Part shown: positions 25,966 to 34,192 of the stretch, in pieces | Layout: each line of letters begins with the position of its first letter | Position numbering within the stretch: position 1 is the stretch's first letter | Assembly (NCBI RefSeq): GCF_002291445.1 | Contig: NZ_CP014137.1 | Span: 2,852,001 to 2,916,000, forward strand | Length of the DNA stretch: 64,000 bases | From: Brenneria goodwinii | GTDB taxonomy: Bacteria; Pseudomonadota; Gammaproteobacteria; Enterobacterales; Enterobacteriaceae | Reading direction: 5' to 3' | The notes under the pieces: generated by a model | The model's database searches: none | Seen by the model: only the letters and a program-made list of their open reading frames with translations | What the model was told of the DNA's origin: nothing | Made by a program: the position numbers and the translations under genes

Positions 25966-25981
25966 AGATATCAAGTTATCT
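25966..25981. promoter_or_regulatory. Candidate LysR box between lysR and pxpA
   Basis: AGATA (25966-25970) and TATCT (25977-25981) form a dyad with a 6-bp centre; the T-N11-A pattern expected of LysR sites can be read across it. It lies 35 bp upstream of the lysR start and about 78 bp before pxpA. The surrounding sequence is AT-rich. Confidence 0.4.
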
Positions 25982-26058
25982 AAAAATACGTCTTCCCGAA
26001 TGGAAAAAATTCACTCTATATTATTTTTAAACAAAGCCATCACAAATAAGAAATAATT

Positions 26059-26844
26059 ATGAAATATGAAATCGATCTGAATTCCGATATGGGTGAAAAC
26101 TTCGGTCCATGGGCCATCGGCGATAACGTCGATAAAGAAATTATGCCTTATATAAGTTCCGCCAATATTGCCGCCGGATTTCATGCCGGCGATCCCAATA
26201 CGATTAACCAGACAATTGAATTAGCGAAATATTATGACATTGCTATTGGCGCGCATCCTGGCTTTCGCGACCTGGTGGGTTTCGGACGGCGGAATATTAA
26301 TATGCCGCCACAGGAATTAACCAATGACATTATCTATCAATTAGGCGCATTACGCGAATTTGCTACGCTACATCGATTACCGTTACAACATATAAAACCG
26401 CACGGCGCACTGTATATGCATTTATCGCGGGATCAGGCCGCCGCGCAATTTTTTGTGGAAACGCTGCACAGGTTGGCGCCCGATTTATTGTTGTACTGCA
26501 TGCATAACTCGGCGGTATGGCAGGCGGCCAAAAAACTACAACACCCTGTTATTTGTGAATTTTATGCCGACAGGGATTATGACCGCAGCGGGTCGATCGT
26601 GTTCACCAGACGGGTGGGTCGACTCGATCCTGAGCAAGTGGCGCAGAAAGTATTACGCGCCTGCCGGGAAGGAAAAGTCCGCACCATTGAAGGAGACGAC
26701 ATCCCGGTCGTATTCGATTCGGTCTGTATTCACAGCGATACGCCGGGCGCGCTGGCATTAATAAAAGCCATCCGCGAACAGCTTCATGCCGCTGATATTA
26801 ATGTTAAATCGCCAGCCAGAATAATTTCTTATCCAACAGAGTAA
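26059..26844 (+). CDS. pxpA: LamB/YcsF family protein, 5-oxoprolinase subunit A-like
   Basis: A 261-residue PxpA/YcsF protein. The N-terminal DLNSDMGENFGPWAIGDNV, the HAGDPNTINQTIELAK stretch and the AHPGFRDLVGFGRR motif are diagnostic. In PxpABC 5-oxoprolinase, PxpA works with PxpB and PxpC to open the pyroglutamate lactam with ATP. Here the gene is separated from pxpB and pxpC by genes for a biotin carrier and a biotin carboxylase, so a related biotin-dependent lactam or amide reaction is also possible. Confidence 0.9.
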   Translation: MKYEIDLNSDMGENFGPWAIGDNVDKEIMPYISSANIAAGFHAGDPNTINQTIELAKYYDIAIGAHPGFRDLVGFGRRNINMPPQELTNDIIYQLGALREFATLHRLPLQHIKPHGALYMHLSRDQAAAQFFVETLHRLAPDLLLYCMHNSAVWQAAKKLQHPVICEFYADRDYDRSGSIVFTRRVGRLDPEQVAQKVLRACREGKVRTIEGDDIPVVFDSVCIHSDTPGALALIKAIREQLHAADINVKSPARIISYPTE

Positions 26845-26865
26845 AAATTTTAAGGGAATCCAGAG

Positions 26866-27114
26866 ATGAAAGAATATGAAGTACGTTCCCCTTTACCCGG
26901 TATTTTTTACCGTCGTCCCGCGCCGGATGCCGCCGTTTTTATTGCAGAAGAAGATGTTGTTAATGAAAACACCGTCATTGGTTTAATTGAGGTCATGAAA
27001 CAATTCAGCGAAGTTTATGCGGAACAGGCCGGTCAATTAATCTCGTTTAACATCAATAACGGCGACGCTGTCGAACCAGGGCAGGTAATAGCCATCATAA
27101 AAACGAATAGATAA
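26866..27114 (+). CDS. Biotin carrier domain protein
   Basis: An 82-residue single biotinyl/lipoyl domain. The biotinylation site is Lys45 in LIEVMKQFSEV, matching the E(A/V)MK consensus. Flanking features are SPLPGIFYRRP and the C-terminal INNGDAVEPGQVIAII. It is shorter than AccB because it lacks the N-terminal domain, and so is a dedicated carrier for this cluster rather than for fatty-acid synthesis. It is encoded 21 bp after pxpA and 23 bp before the biotin carboxylase. Confidence 0.92.
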   Translation: MKEYEVRSPLPGIFYRRPAPDAAVFIAEEDVVNENTVIGLIEVMKQFSEVYAEQAGQLISFNINNGDAVEPGQVIAIIKTNR

Positions 27115-27137
27115 AGTCAGCAATACAGGAGACGGAG

Positions 27138-28526
27138 ATGGAAACACCAATAAAAAAACTACTTATCGCCAATCGTGGCGAAATAGCCGTCAGAATTATC
27201 CACGCGGCCAAAAGCCTGGGCATCCCCACGGTGGCGGCATGCAGTGACGCGGATGCCGATGCTCTGCCGGCCCGTCTTGCCGATGAAGTCTATATTCTTG
27301 GTCCGGCGCGCGCCGATCAAAGTTATCTGAATGTGGATGCGCTGCTTCAGGGCGCCCGTCTCTGCGGCGCAGACGCCATTCATCCGGGGTATGGTTTTCT
27401 GTCTGAAAACGCCGACTTTGCTCAAGCGGTGGAACAAGCCGGATTGCGGTTTATCGGCCCTACCCCGCAAACCATCCGCATGATGGGAGACAAAGCCGTC
27501 GCCCGGCGCACCGCGCAGGAGGCCGGCGTGCCAGTGGTGCCCGGCTCCACCGCCGCATTGGGCAATATTGACGCAGCGCTGCAATGCGCCGAAGAGATTG
27601 GTTATCCGCTGCTGATTAAAGCGGCGGCCGGCGGCGGCGGCCGCGGCATTCGCGTTGTCGCCAACGCGGCGGAACTGGCTCGTGATTTTCCCATCGCTCA
27701 GAACGAATCCAACGCCGCATTCGGCTGTGGCGATGTCTATCTGGAACGCTTTATCCAGCATGCCCGGCACATTGAGGTGCAAATACTCGGTGACGGAGAA
27801 CGGGTCATCCATCTCTATGAGCGGGAGTGTTCATTGCAACGGCGGCGGCAGAAGATATTTGAAGAAGCCCCGTCGCCGGCGCTTTCCCCGGTTCAGCGCG
27901 AAGCCATTTGCCATAGCGCGCTGCAACTGGCGCAACAGTTGCGTTACCGAGGGGCGGGAACGTTGGAATACCTGTTCGATGAAGATAGCGGTGAATTCTA
28001 TTTTATTGAAATGAACACCCGCATTCAGGTGGAACACCCGGTGACGGAGATGGTTACCGGCGTCGATCTGGTGCAATGGATGCTGCGTATCGCCCAGGGC
28101 GAAAAACTCAGCCTGCGTCAGCAGGATATCGCCCTCAGCGGCAACGCCTGCGAAATGCGAATTAATGCCGAAGACCCGGACCGCAACTTTTTCCCCTGCC
28201 CCGGCGTGGTGGAAAAGCTGCTATGGCCGCAGGGAGACGGCATCCGTATTGATAGCCATCTGTTCAGCGGTTACCGTATCCCGCCCTATTACGATTCCCT
28301 GTTGGCCAAACTGGTGGTGCATGGCCCCGATCGTCGGCAAATGCTGGCGCGCGCGGAGCTGGCGCTGCGCCAATTGCGCCTGACGGGGATCGTCACCACA
28401 CAATCTCTCCATCAATGGCTGATAGCCGATCCGCGCCTGCGCGCCGGGCAATTTGATACCACCGCGCTGGAAGAGTGGCTGAAAGCGCGCGCGCAGGCCA
28501 AGACGCCGATTTCCCGGGGGGCTTGA
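27138..28526 (+). CDS. Biotin carboxylase (AccC-like), cluster-specific
   Basis: A 462-residue ATP-grasp biotin carboxylase. N-terminal LIANRGEIAVRIIHAAKSLGI, glycine-rich AAAGGGGRGIRVV, catalytic ERECSLQRRRQKIFEEAPSP and FIEMNTRIQVEHPVTEMVTG are all intact, as is the C-terminal domain. It should carboxylate biotin on the carrier encoded just upstream. Its location inside the pxp cluster, not with accB, indicates a second, specialised copy. GGAG ribosome-binding site upstream. Confidence 0.94.
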   Translation: METPIKKLLIANRGEIAVRIIHAAKSLGIPTVAACSDADADALPARLADEVYILGPARADQSYLNVDALLQGARLCGADAIHPGYGFLSENADFAQAVEQAGLRFIGPTPQTIRMMGDKAVARRTAQEAGVPVVPGSTAALGNIDAALQCAEEIGYPLLIKAAAGGGGRGIRVVANAAELARDFPIAQNESNAAFGCGDVYLERFIQHARHIEVQILGDGERVIHLYERECSLQRRRQKIFEEAPSPALSPVQREAICHSALQLAQQLRYRGAGTLEYLFDEDSGEFYFIEMNTRIQVEHPVTEMVTGVDLVQWMLRIAQGEKLSLRQQDIALSGNACEMRINAEDPDRNFFPCPGVVEKLLWPQGDGIRIDSHLFSGYRIPPYYDSLLAKLVVHGPDRRQMLARAELALRQLRLTGIVTTQSLHQWLIADPRLRAGQFDTTALEEWLKARAQAKTPISRGA

Positions 28527-28527
28527 T

Positions 28528-29409
28528 ATGGAAAATACCGCAATCCGTTACAGCTTTGGCGGCGATGAACATCTTTTCGCCGAAATTGATGAAGCGATGT
28601 CGCTATCCGCCTTCTTTCGCGGTCTGGCGATCACCCGTACCGTCGAACAATGGGCGATCCCCGGCGTTCTGGATATTTGTCTGGCGAATGCCTCTTTTCA
28701 GATTCGCTTCAACCCGGATATTGTCGCTCCCCAGGCGCTGCTGGATACCGTCCAAAAGGCGGAAAACCAGGCGCAGACGGTGAATAGGCTTGAGACGCGT
28801 ATCATTGAAATCCCGGTGCTGTACAACGATCCCTGGACGCGCGAAACGCTGATGCGCTTTCGCGATCGCCATCAGGATCCCGGCGTCACCGATCTGGAGT
28901 ACGCCGCCAGTATCAATGGTTATCAGGATATCAATGCTTTTATCGACGCCCACAGCGGAACGCCGTGGTTTGTGTCGATGGTCGGATTCGTCGCCGGTCT
29001 GCCGTTTATGTTCCAGATGGTCGAGCAGGAAAAACAGATTCAGGTGCCCAAATATCTGCGTCCCCGTACCGATACGCCGCGCCTGTCGCTGGGACACGGC
29101 GGATGTTTCGGTTGTATCTATTCGGTGCGCGGCGCCGGTGGTTATCAGCTATTTGGCGTCACCCCCGCCCCCATTTATGATCCGCAGCAAAGTTTGGACT
29201 ATTTCCGCGAATCGCTGGTGTTTTTCCGCGCCGGGGACATCGTGCAGTTCAAGCCTATCGACCCGCAACGCTATGACGAGGCGATACAGGCGGTTGAGGC
29301 CGGAACCTTTAATCTGCGTATCCGGCCCGTAACCTTCGAGCTGGATAAATTTGTCGCCGATCCCGCTGGCTATAAACACTATCTCCAGGAGGTGCTGCAT
29401 GCAGATTAA
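28528..29409 (+). CDS. pxpB: PxpB/KipI-like carboxyltransferase subunit 1
   Basis: A 293-residue CT_C_D (KipI, allophanate hydrolase subunit 1) domain protein, somewhat longer than the typical PxpB of about 220-240 because of an extended N-terminal portion up to about residue 95. Signature regions are IEIPVLYNDPWTRETLMRFR, the SMVGFVAGLPFMFQM core and the LSLGHGGCFGCIYSVRGAGGYQLFGVTPAPIYD loop. It begins one base after the biotin carboxylase stop, and its last 11 bases overlap pxpC. Confidence 0.9.
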   Translation: MENTAIRYSFGGDEHLFAEIDEAMSLSAFFRGLAITRTVEQWAIPGVLDICLANASFQIRFNPDIVAPQALLDTVQKAENQAQTVNRLETRIIEIPVLYNDPWTRETLMRFRDRHQDPGVTDLEYAASINGYQDINAFIDAHSGTPWFVSMVGFVAGLPFMFQMVEQEKQIQVPKYLRPRTDTPRLSLGHGGCFGCIYSVRGAGGYQLFGVTPAPIYDPQQSLDYFRESLVFFRAGDIVQFKPIDPQRYDEAIQAVEAGTFNLRIRPVTFELDKFVADPAGYKHYLQEVLHAD

Positions 29410-30376
29410 TGTCCTCAAACCCGGACTGGCGACCTCGGTACAGGATACGGGGCGTGAAGGCTATTACCATCTCGGTATCCCGCCTTCCGGCGCTCTGGAT
29501 CAGTATTCTCTGCGCATGGCGAACCTGCTGGTGGGAAACCCGGTATCGGCCGCCGTACTCGAAATCACGTTGCTGGGGCCGGAGCTGGAGTTTACCGGTG
29601 AAGGATTATTGGCCCTGTGCGGGGCGAGTATGAAACCGCAATTGGACGGCGTGGAAATGCCTATGCATACCGTCTTTAGCGTCAAGGCCGGGCAGGTTCT
29701 GCGCTTTGGCTACGCCGCCACGGGTTGCCGCAGCTATCTGGCCGTGGCGGGCGGAATTGACGTACCAGACGCCTTGGGAAGCCGTTCGACTTATACATTG
29801 GGCGCGTTGGGCGGGCATCAGGGGCGCCGTCTGGCGGCGAACGATGTGCTTCCCGTCGGCGCGCCGGCGACAAAAGCCAAACCGGGAACCACCGTACCTG
29901 AAGATTGTCTGCCGGCGTTCAGCAAGGATGTCCTGCTGCGCATGGTGCCCGGTCTGTATATCCACCGCCTCACCCCGGAAGCGACGGAGCAGTTTTTTGC
30001 CGATAGCTGGTCGGTATCGACCGAGGCGGACCGTATCGGCTATCGCCTGAAAGGCGGCAGCCCGCTGGCCTTCCAGCCGCGCACGCCGCCGTTTGGCGCC
30101 GGATCCGACCCATCCAATATCGTCGATGCCTGTTATCCGATTGGCTCGGTGCAGGTGCCCGGCGGATTGGAACCGATTGTTCTATTACGTGATGCGGTAT
30201 CCGGCGGCGGTTATATGACGCTGGGAACGGTGATCGGCGCCGATCTGGATATTATCGGCCAATTACAGCCCAATTATCGCGCGCGTTTTGTACCGATCTC
30301 GCTAGAAGAAGCAATGGAGGCGCGACGGCAATATCGTCAGCGTCTGGATCGGCTTGAGCATCTATTGGTGAACTAG
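29399..30376 (+). CDS. pxpC: PxpC/KipA-like biotin-dependent carboxyltransferase subunit
   Basis: A 325-residue CT_A_B (KipA, allophanate hydrolase subunit 2) domain protein. N-terminal LKPGLATSVQDTGREGYYHLGIPPSGALD, the RSYLAVAGGIDVP motif and the PFGAGSDPSNIVDACYPIGSVQVPG stretch are typical. Start 29399 has AGGAGG upstream and overlaps pxpB by 11 bases. With PxpB it likely forms the active-site complex that acts on the carboxylated or phosphorylated substrate. Confidence 0.92.
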   Translation: MQINVLKPGLATSVQDTGREGYYHLGIPPSGALDQYSLRMANLLVGNPVSAAVLEITLLGPELEFTGEGLLALCGASMKPQLDGVEMPMHTVFSVKAGQVLRFGYAATGCRSYLAVAGGIDVPDALGSRSTYTLGALGGHQGRRLAANDVLPVGAPATKAKPGTTVPEDCLPAFSKDVLLRMVPGLYIHRLTPEATEQFFADSWSVSTEADRIGYRLKGGSPLAFQPRTPPFGAGSDPSNIVDACYPIGSVQVPGGLEPIVLLRDAVSGGGYMTLGTVIGADLDIIGQLQPNYRARFVPISLEEAMEARRQYRQRLDRLEHLLVN

Positions 30377-30531
30377 AGCTACACACGCCGGGCGTCTCTC
30401 TCATTGGTTTTGGTCTGCGCCAAAACGGTATGCGCCAAAACCAAGGGTTTGCTCGTCCCTGATACCGACAATCCCAGTCAGGCTTACCCTTGCCATCCGG
30501 CAAGGTACGGCCTGATTTCTGGAGGTGTACA

Positions 30532-31857
30532 ATGGCTGATTTATCTCAAATTGAAGGTACGCATACCGCCACATCCGCCGAGACGGTCACCGATACGGAG
30601 CGAATGGGGAAACTGTCCCTGACGATGGCCTGGTGGGCCGTATGCAGCGCCATTTTTTATATCGTGGTCGGGGCGTCGCTGGCGCAGAGCTATGGCGCCA
30701 AAAACGCCATTATCGGCATGGTGCTGTCGGTGATTAGCTATGGTTTGGTGAATGCGGCGATTAGCCGTTTCGCCATTCGCAGCGGTTTATCGGTTGCGCT
30801 GTTTTCCAATCTGCTGTTCGGCCGCCTCGGCTCGGCGCTGGCCACGCTGATTTTCTTTTCTACCGCCATCTACTACGCGGTGTTTGAAGGGGCGGTGATC
30901 GCCTATGCCATCAATCATCTCTTCCCCCAAATCTCCTACTACTGGACCGCGCTGGTCGTGGTGTTATACAGCGTGCCGCTGATTTTCGGCAGCGTACAGC
31001 ACTGGCTGGATAAATTTAACGGCTTTTTGCTGCCCTTTTACTTGATTGGCCTGCTGCTCACCGTATTGGTCGCCATTAATCACTATGGCTATCAGCCGCA
31101 ATGGCTGAACTTTGGGCCGGAATCGCCACCGGCTTACGGCTGGTGGAACTGCTTCACCTACTATATGGGGGTGTGGATCCTGATGATGTATACCTTCGAT
31201 TACGCCCGCTTCGGTAAACAGAAAGACAGCGACTATCATGCGCAGTTTAACTTCGGCATGCCATTCTACCTGATCACGTTTCTACTCAACGGCGTGGCCG
31301 GTATTTATCTGGTCAGCAACTTTGAGCAGCAAGGCGGCGTGAGCGAGGTCGCCGTGGTGGTGGCGATATTGAATTTACTGGGATTATGGGGATTGCTGTT
31401 TGTTTGGATCACGCAGACCCGCATAAACACCGCTAATTATTATCTGGCGACGGTGAATATGCAGGTATTTTTCGACCGATTGTTGCGTATCCGTTGTCGT
31501 AAGATCGTCTGGGCCTGTATTGTCGGCGCAGTGGTGTATGTATTGATGCTGGCGGATATTTTCGCCTATATCCTGCAAGCATTGGCTTATCAGGGCGTGT
31601 TTGTCGTGGCATGGGTCGGCGTGGCGCTGGGACATATTTTTTCCGGCGCACAGACGTCGCTTCAGCATAGCGAACGGACATTCAGCGTGCCTGGGCTTAG
31701 CGCCTGGTTTTGCAGCGTGGCGGTAGGTATCGCGCTGATGCATGGCGACGCCGTACTGCAATCATTTTCCGCGCCGGCCACATTCGCGATCGCCCTGTTG
31801 CTGTACAGCTTCTGGCCGCGTCAGAAAGACATGACGGAAATTGGCGACACACGGTAA
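30532..31857 (+). CDS. NCS1-family permease (cytosine/purine/hydantoin type)
   Basis: A 441-residue multi-helix transporter of the nucleobase:cation symporter-1 family. Start 30532 has GGAGG six bases upstream. Conserved features include GASLAQSYGAKNAIIGMVLSV, the SGLSVALFSNLLFG helix, YYMGVWILMMYTFDYARFGKQ and NLLGLWGLLFVWITQTRINTANYYLATVN. It lies last in the pxp operon, 155 bp after pxpC, so it probably imports the heterocyclic substrate of the cluster, for example a lactam, hydantoin or related ring (inference). Confidence 0.88.
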   Translation: MADLSQIEGTHTATSAETVTDTERMGKLSLTMAWWAVCSAIFYIVVGASLAQSYGAKNAIIGMVLSVISYGLVNAAISRFAIRSGLSVALFSNLLFGRLGSALATLIFFSTAIYYAVFEGAVIAYAINHLFPQISYYWTALVVVLYSVPLIFGSVQHWLDKFNGFLLPFYLIGLLLTVLVAINHYGYQPQWLNFGPESPPAYGWWNCFTYYMGVWILMMYTFDYARFGKQKDSDYHAQFNFGMPFYLITFLLNGVAGIYLVSNFEQQGGVSEVAVVVAILNLLGLWGLLFVWITQTRINTANYYLATVNMQVFFDRLLRIRCRKIVWACIVGAVVYVLMLADIFAYILQALAYQGVFVVAWVGVALGHIFSGAQTSLQHSERTFSVPGLSAWFCSVAVGIALMHGDAVLQSFSAPATFAIALLLYSFWPRQKDMTEIGDTR

Positions 31858-31880
31858 TGCTAAGGGTTACTCCCAACCTG

Positions 31881-31913
31881 CCGCGGACTGCGCAAACGAA
31901 CGACAGTCCGCGG
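31881..31913. terminator. Perfect hairpin ending the pxp operon
   Basis: CCGCGGACTG (31881-31890) and CAGTCCGCGG (31904-31913) form a perfect 10-bp stem with a 13-base loop, 24 bp past the NCS1 gene in a convergent gap. No T-run follows, so it may terminate both strands with Rho or act as a processing structure. Confidence 0.55.
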
Positions 31914-31995
31914 ACAGCGGAATCGACGAACCCCCAGCGACCCGCCGCGGCAAAAACAAGCAACGGGCGCAGGGGAAAAGGCATGGTTGAGCGCA

Positions 31996-33927
31996 TCAAT
32001 AATTCAGCTTCAGGCGATATACCGCCGTTGTGCCGCTGACCTCATATCCCACCAGCAGCAACGGTTCGCCATTGGGCGACTGTTCGGCCGGCACGAACGC
32101 CAAACCTTCCGGCCCCAAATCACCCACAGCCGCGCCCTGCGTCTTCCAGTCGAGCGATTTTAGTTCCTTCGTAGTCCAGTCGGTGCGGGTATTGATGTAA
32201 TCCTCAAGCACGGGCGCCCGCGGATTGGTCACGTCATAGACCAACACGCCGCCGAAACGCTCCAAACCGACAAAAGCATAGGTCTTCCCGCCGATGCTGC
32301 CGAGAACCACGCCCTCCGGTTCCGGTCCTTTATCATCGCTGCGGTTGTCCAGACTGGCGCCTGCCTCATGATTGGCGTTAAAAAATGCTTTGCATGGCAC
32401 GCTGTTGCCGGCGGAACTGAGTGCGCACGCCTTGCCGCTGCGCGTGTTGATCTGGTTGGCGAAGAATTTTTCGAAATCGGCCCCTGAATCCCAGACCAAT
32501 ATACCGTTAGCGTCCCGAATCGACACCGAACGTCCGCCATACGTGTACAGCGCGTCATACATCAGGCGATCGCCGTGCGCATCCTGTTCCCCGCGCGTAT
32601 TGAACAACACCGGTTTCCCCTGGGCATCCCGGCGGTAACCTTCCGTCCAGGTGACTTTCAGGCGTCCCAGTTTGTCATCCGCGCGGCAATCGCCGGCATC
32701 CCCGGCTTTGGCGCCGCAATAGCCGAATATTTGCGGATTGAGCAGCGCGCCGGCGGCAAACTGACGCAATTGCGGCGGCAAGTCGTCACCCGCGCGGCGG
32801 TCGAATCCTTTCTGATGCACCAGATGCTTGACGCGAAACTCCTCCACGAACCCCTTGCTGGCGTCGCCCGCCCAGTAGGCATCGTTATCTTCGCCCCACG
32901 CCCGCGCATCGCCTTCATTGGCGGTCACCAAATACGTGTTGCCGTCCGCCGGGGCGGTATAGGCGGCAATGCTATCCGGCAGGTATAAACCGCGCAGGCC
33001 GGGCCAGGTGCGGATATCCACGCCGACCAGCTTGGGATCGCCATCGCCGTCGGAAACATCGATTTCATTGCCGGTCTTGCCATGATCTTTGAATCCCAGC
33101 GGCAGAATATCTATGACGCTAGCCTTGGCGATATCGATTTTCGCCAAGGCGTTGTTTTCCTGCAACGTCGCCCAGGCGGTTTTCCCATCGTCCGCCACCG
33201 CGATATATTCCGGCTCCAGATCCTGCGCTACGCTGGCATTGGGGCCGTAGATACGTACGCCTTTACCGCGCAGTTCGTCGGCGCGATCGTTGAACGCGCC
33301 GAAAGCCGCCGTGCGCACTTCCGGACTGGCGGGATTGGCGACATTGATAATGCTGACGGAACCCTCGGGATCCTTGCTGTAATCATCATTCGGCTCGCCT
33401 TCGTTGGCGACCAGCAGCGTTTTGCCATCCGGGGTAAACACCAGGTTATCCGGCAGCGCGCCGACTGCCACATGGCCGATCAGTTGCAGATCGGCAGCGT
33501 TATAAAGCGCCACCCGCCCCGGCTCGGTCTTGTCGCCGGCTTCGATGGCCAGCGCCACCAGCCCGTTTCGCACGGCCACGCTGTTAACCTCGGAACCGGG
33601 CAGGATATTTTCGGTTTTCAGCGTCTGCAGCAGTTTGGGGTGGGCCGGATCGGACAGGTCGAGAACGTCCAGCGCTCCCGCCAGCGCGTTGACGACGAAA
33701 GCGCGTTGGGAACCGGCATCGTAATTGACGATTTCAGCCGCACTCTTTCCGAAGACGCCCGCCGCGTAGCCGCCGATTTTTTCCAGCGCGATACCGGTTG
33801 GCGACGCCTCTGATGCGGGTTTGCCGACGGCGGTTTCGGCATGGGCGGAGGCCGCCATGACAGCGGCCAGGATGGCGCCTAGCGCCGAGAGCCTGAAACG
33901 GCGCGGTGGTGTAGGTAAGTCATTCAT
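31996..33927 (-). CDS. Choice-of-anchor I domain periplasmic protein
   Basis: A 643-residue exported protein with a signal peptide (MNDLPTPPRRFRLSALGAIL..., cleavage predicted after ASAHA near residue 30; the RRF could suggest Tat but the motif is imperfect). The rest is a large beta-propeller-like domain with repeated segments such as VALAIEAGDKTEPGRVALYN, TLLVANEGEPNDDYSKDPEGSVSIIN and GPEPEGVVLGSIGGKTYAFVGLERFGGVLVYD, the choice-of-anchor I signature. Members are often annotated as alkaline-phosphatase-like. It lies upstream of ushA on the same strand, but an ushA terminator lies between them. Function unknown. Confidence 0.85.
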   Translation of the reverse strand: MNDLPTPPRRFRLSALGAILAAVMAASAHAETAVGKPASEASPTGIALEKIGGYAAGVFGKSAAEIVNYDAGSQRAFVVNALAGALDVLDLSDPAHPKLLQTLKTENILPGSEVNSVAVRNGLVALAIEAGDKTEPGRVALYNAADLQLIGHVAVGALPDNLVFTPDGKTLLVANEGEPNDDYSKDPEGSVSIINVANPASPEVRTAAFGAFNDRADELRGKGVRIYGPNASVAQDLEPEYIAVADDGKTAWATLQENNALAKIDIAKASVIDILPLGFKDHGKTGNEIDVSDGDGDPKLVGVDIRTWPGLRGLYLPDSIAAYTAPADGNTYLVTANEGDARAWGEDNDAYWAGDASKGFVEEFRVKHLVHQKGFDRRAGDDLPPQLRQFAAGALLNPQIFGYCGAKAGDAGDCRADDKLGRLKVTWTEGYRRDAQGKPVLFNTRGEQDAHGDRLMYDALYTYGGRSVSIRDANGILVWDSGADFEKFFANQINTRSGKACALSSAGNSVPCKAFFNANHEAGASLDNRSDDKGPEPEGVVLGSIGGKTYAFVGLERFGGVLVYDVTNPRAPVLEDYINTRTDWTTKELKSLDWKTQGAAVGDLGPEGLAFVPAEQSPNGEPLLLVGYEVSGTTAVYRLKLNY

Positions 33928-34136
33928 GAGTGCGTTTCCCTAGAGTGTATTAATTTATTTAAGCTATCAATTATCGGAGCAAGACTCGTTTTTAACCGGG
34001 AAAGGCTACAGTTTTATGACACTCATACATTGAATAGATAACGACCGATATAACGATGGCGGAGGCAATGCGCGGATAACCGTGGCTGATTGATTGGACG
34101 ATTTTCGCACGGTTTTGCAAAAGCGTTTCAGCAGGT

Positions 34137-34183
34137 AAAAAAACGGCGACCGTCATCTTCATGATGAAGACAAAAACCGCCGT
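34137..34183 (-). terminator. Terminator downstream of ushA
   Basis: On the minus strand ACGGCG and CGCCGT form an outer stem enclosing an inner TCTTCA/TGAAGA hairpin, followed by seven T. It starts 10 bp past the ushA stop. The extended structure with a strong T-run makes intrinsic termination likely. Confidence 0.8.
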
Positions 34184-34192
34184 ATGTGTCAT

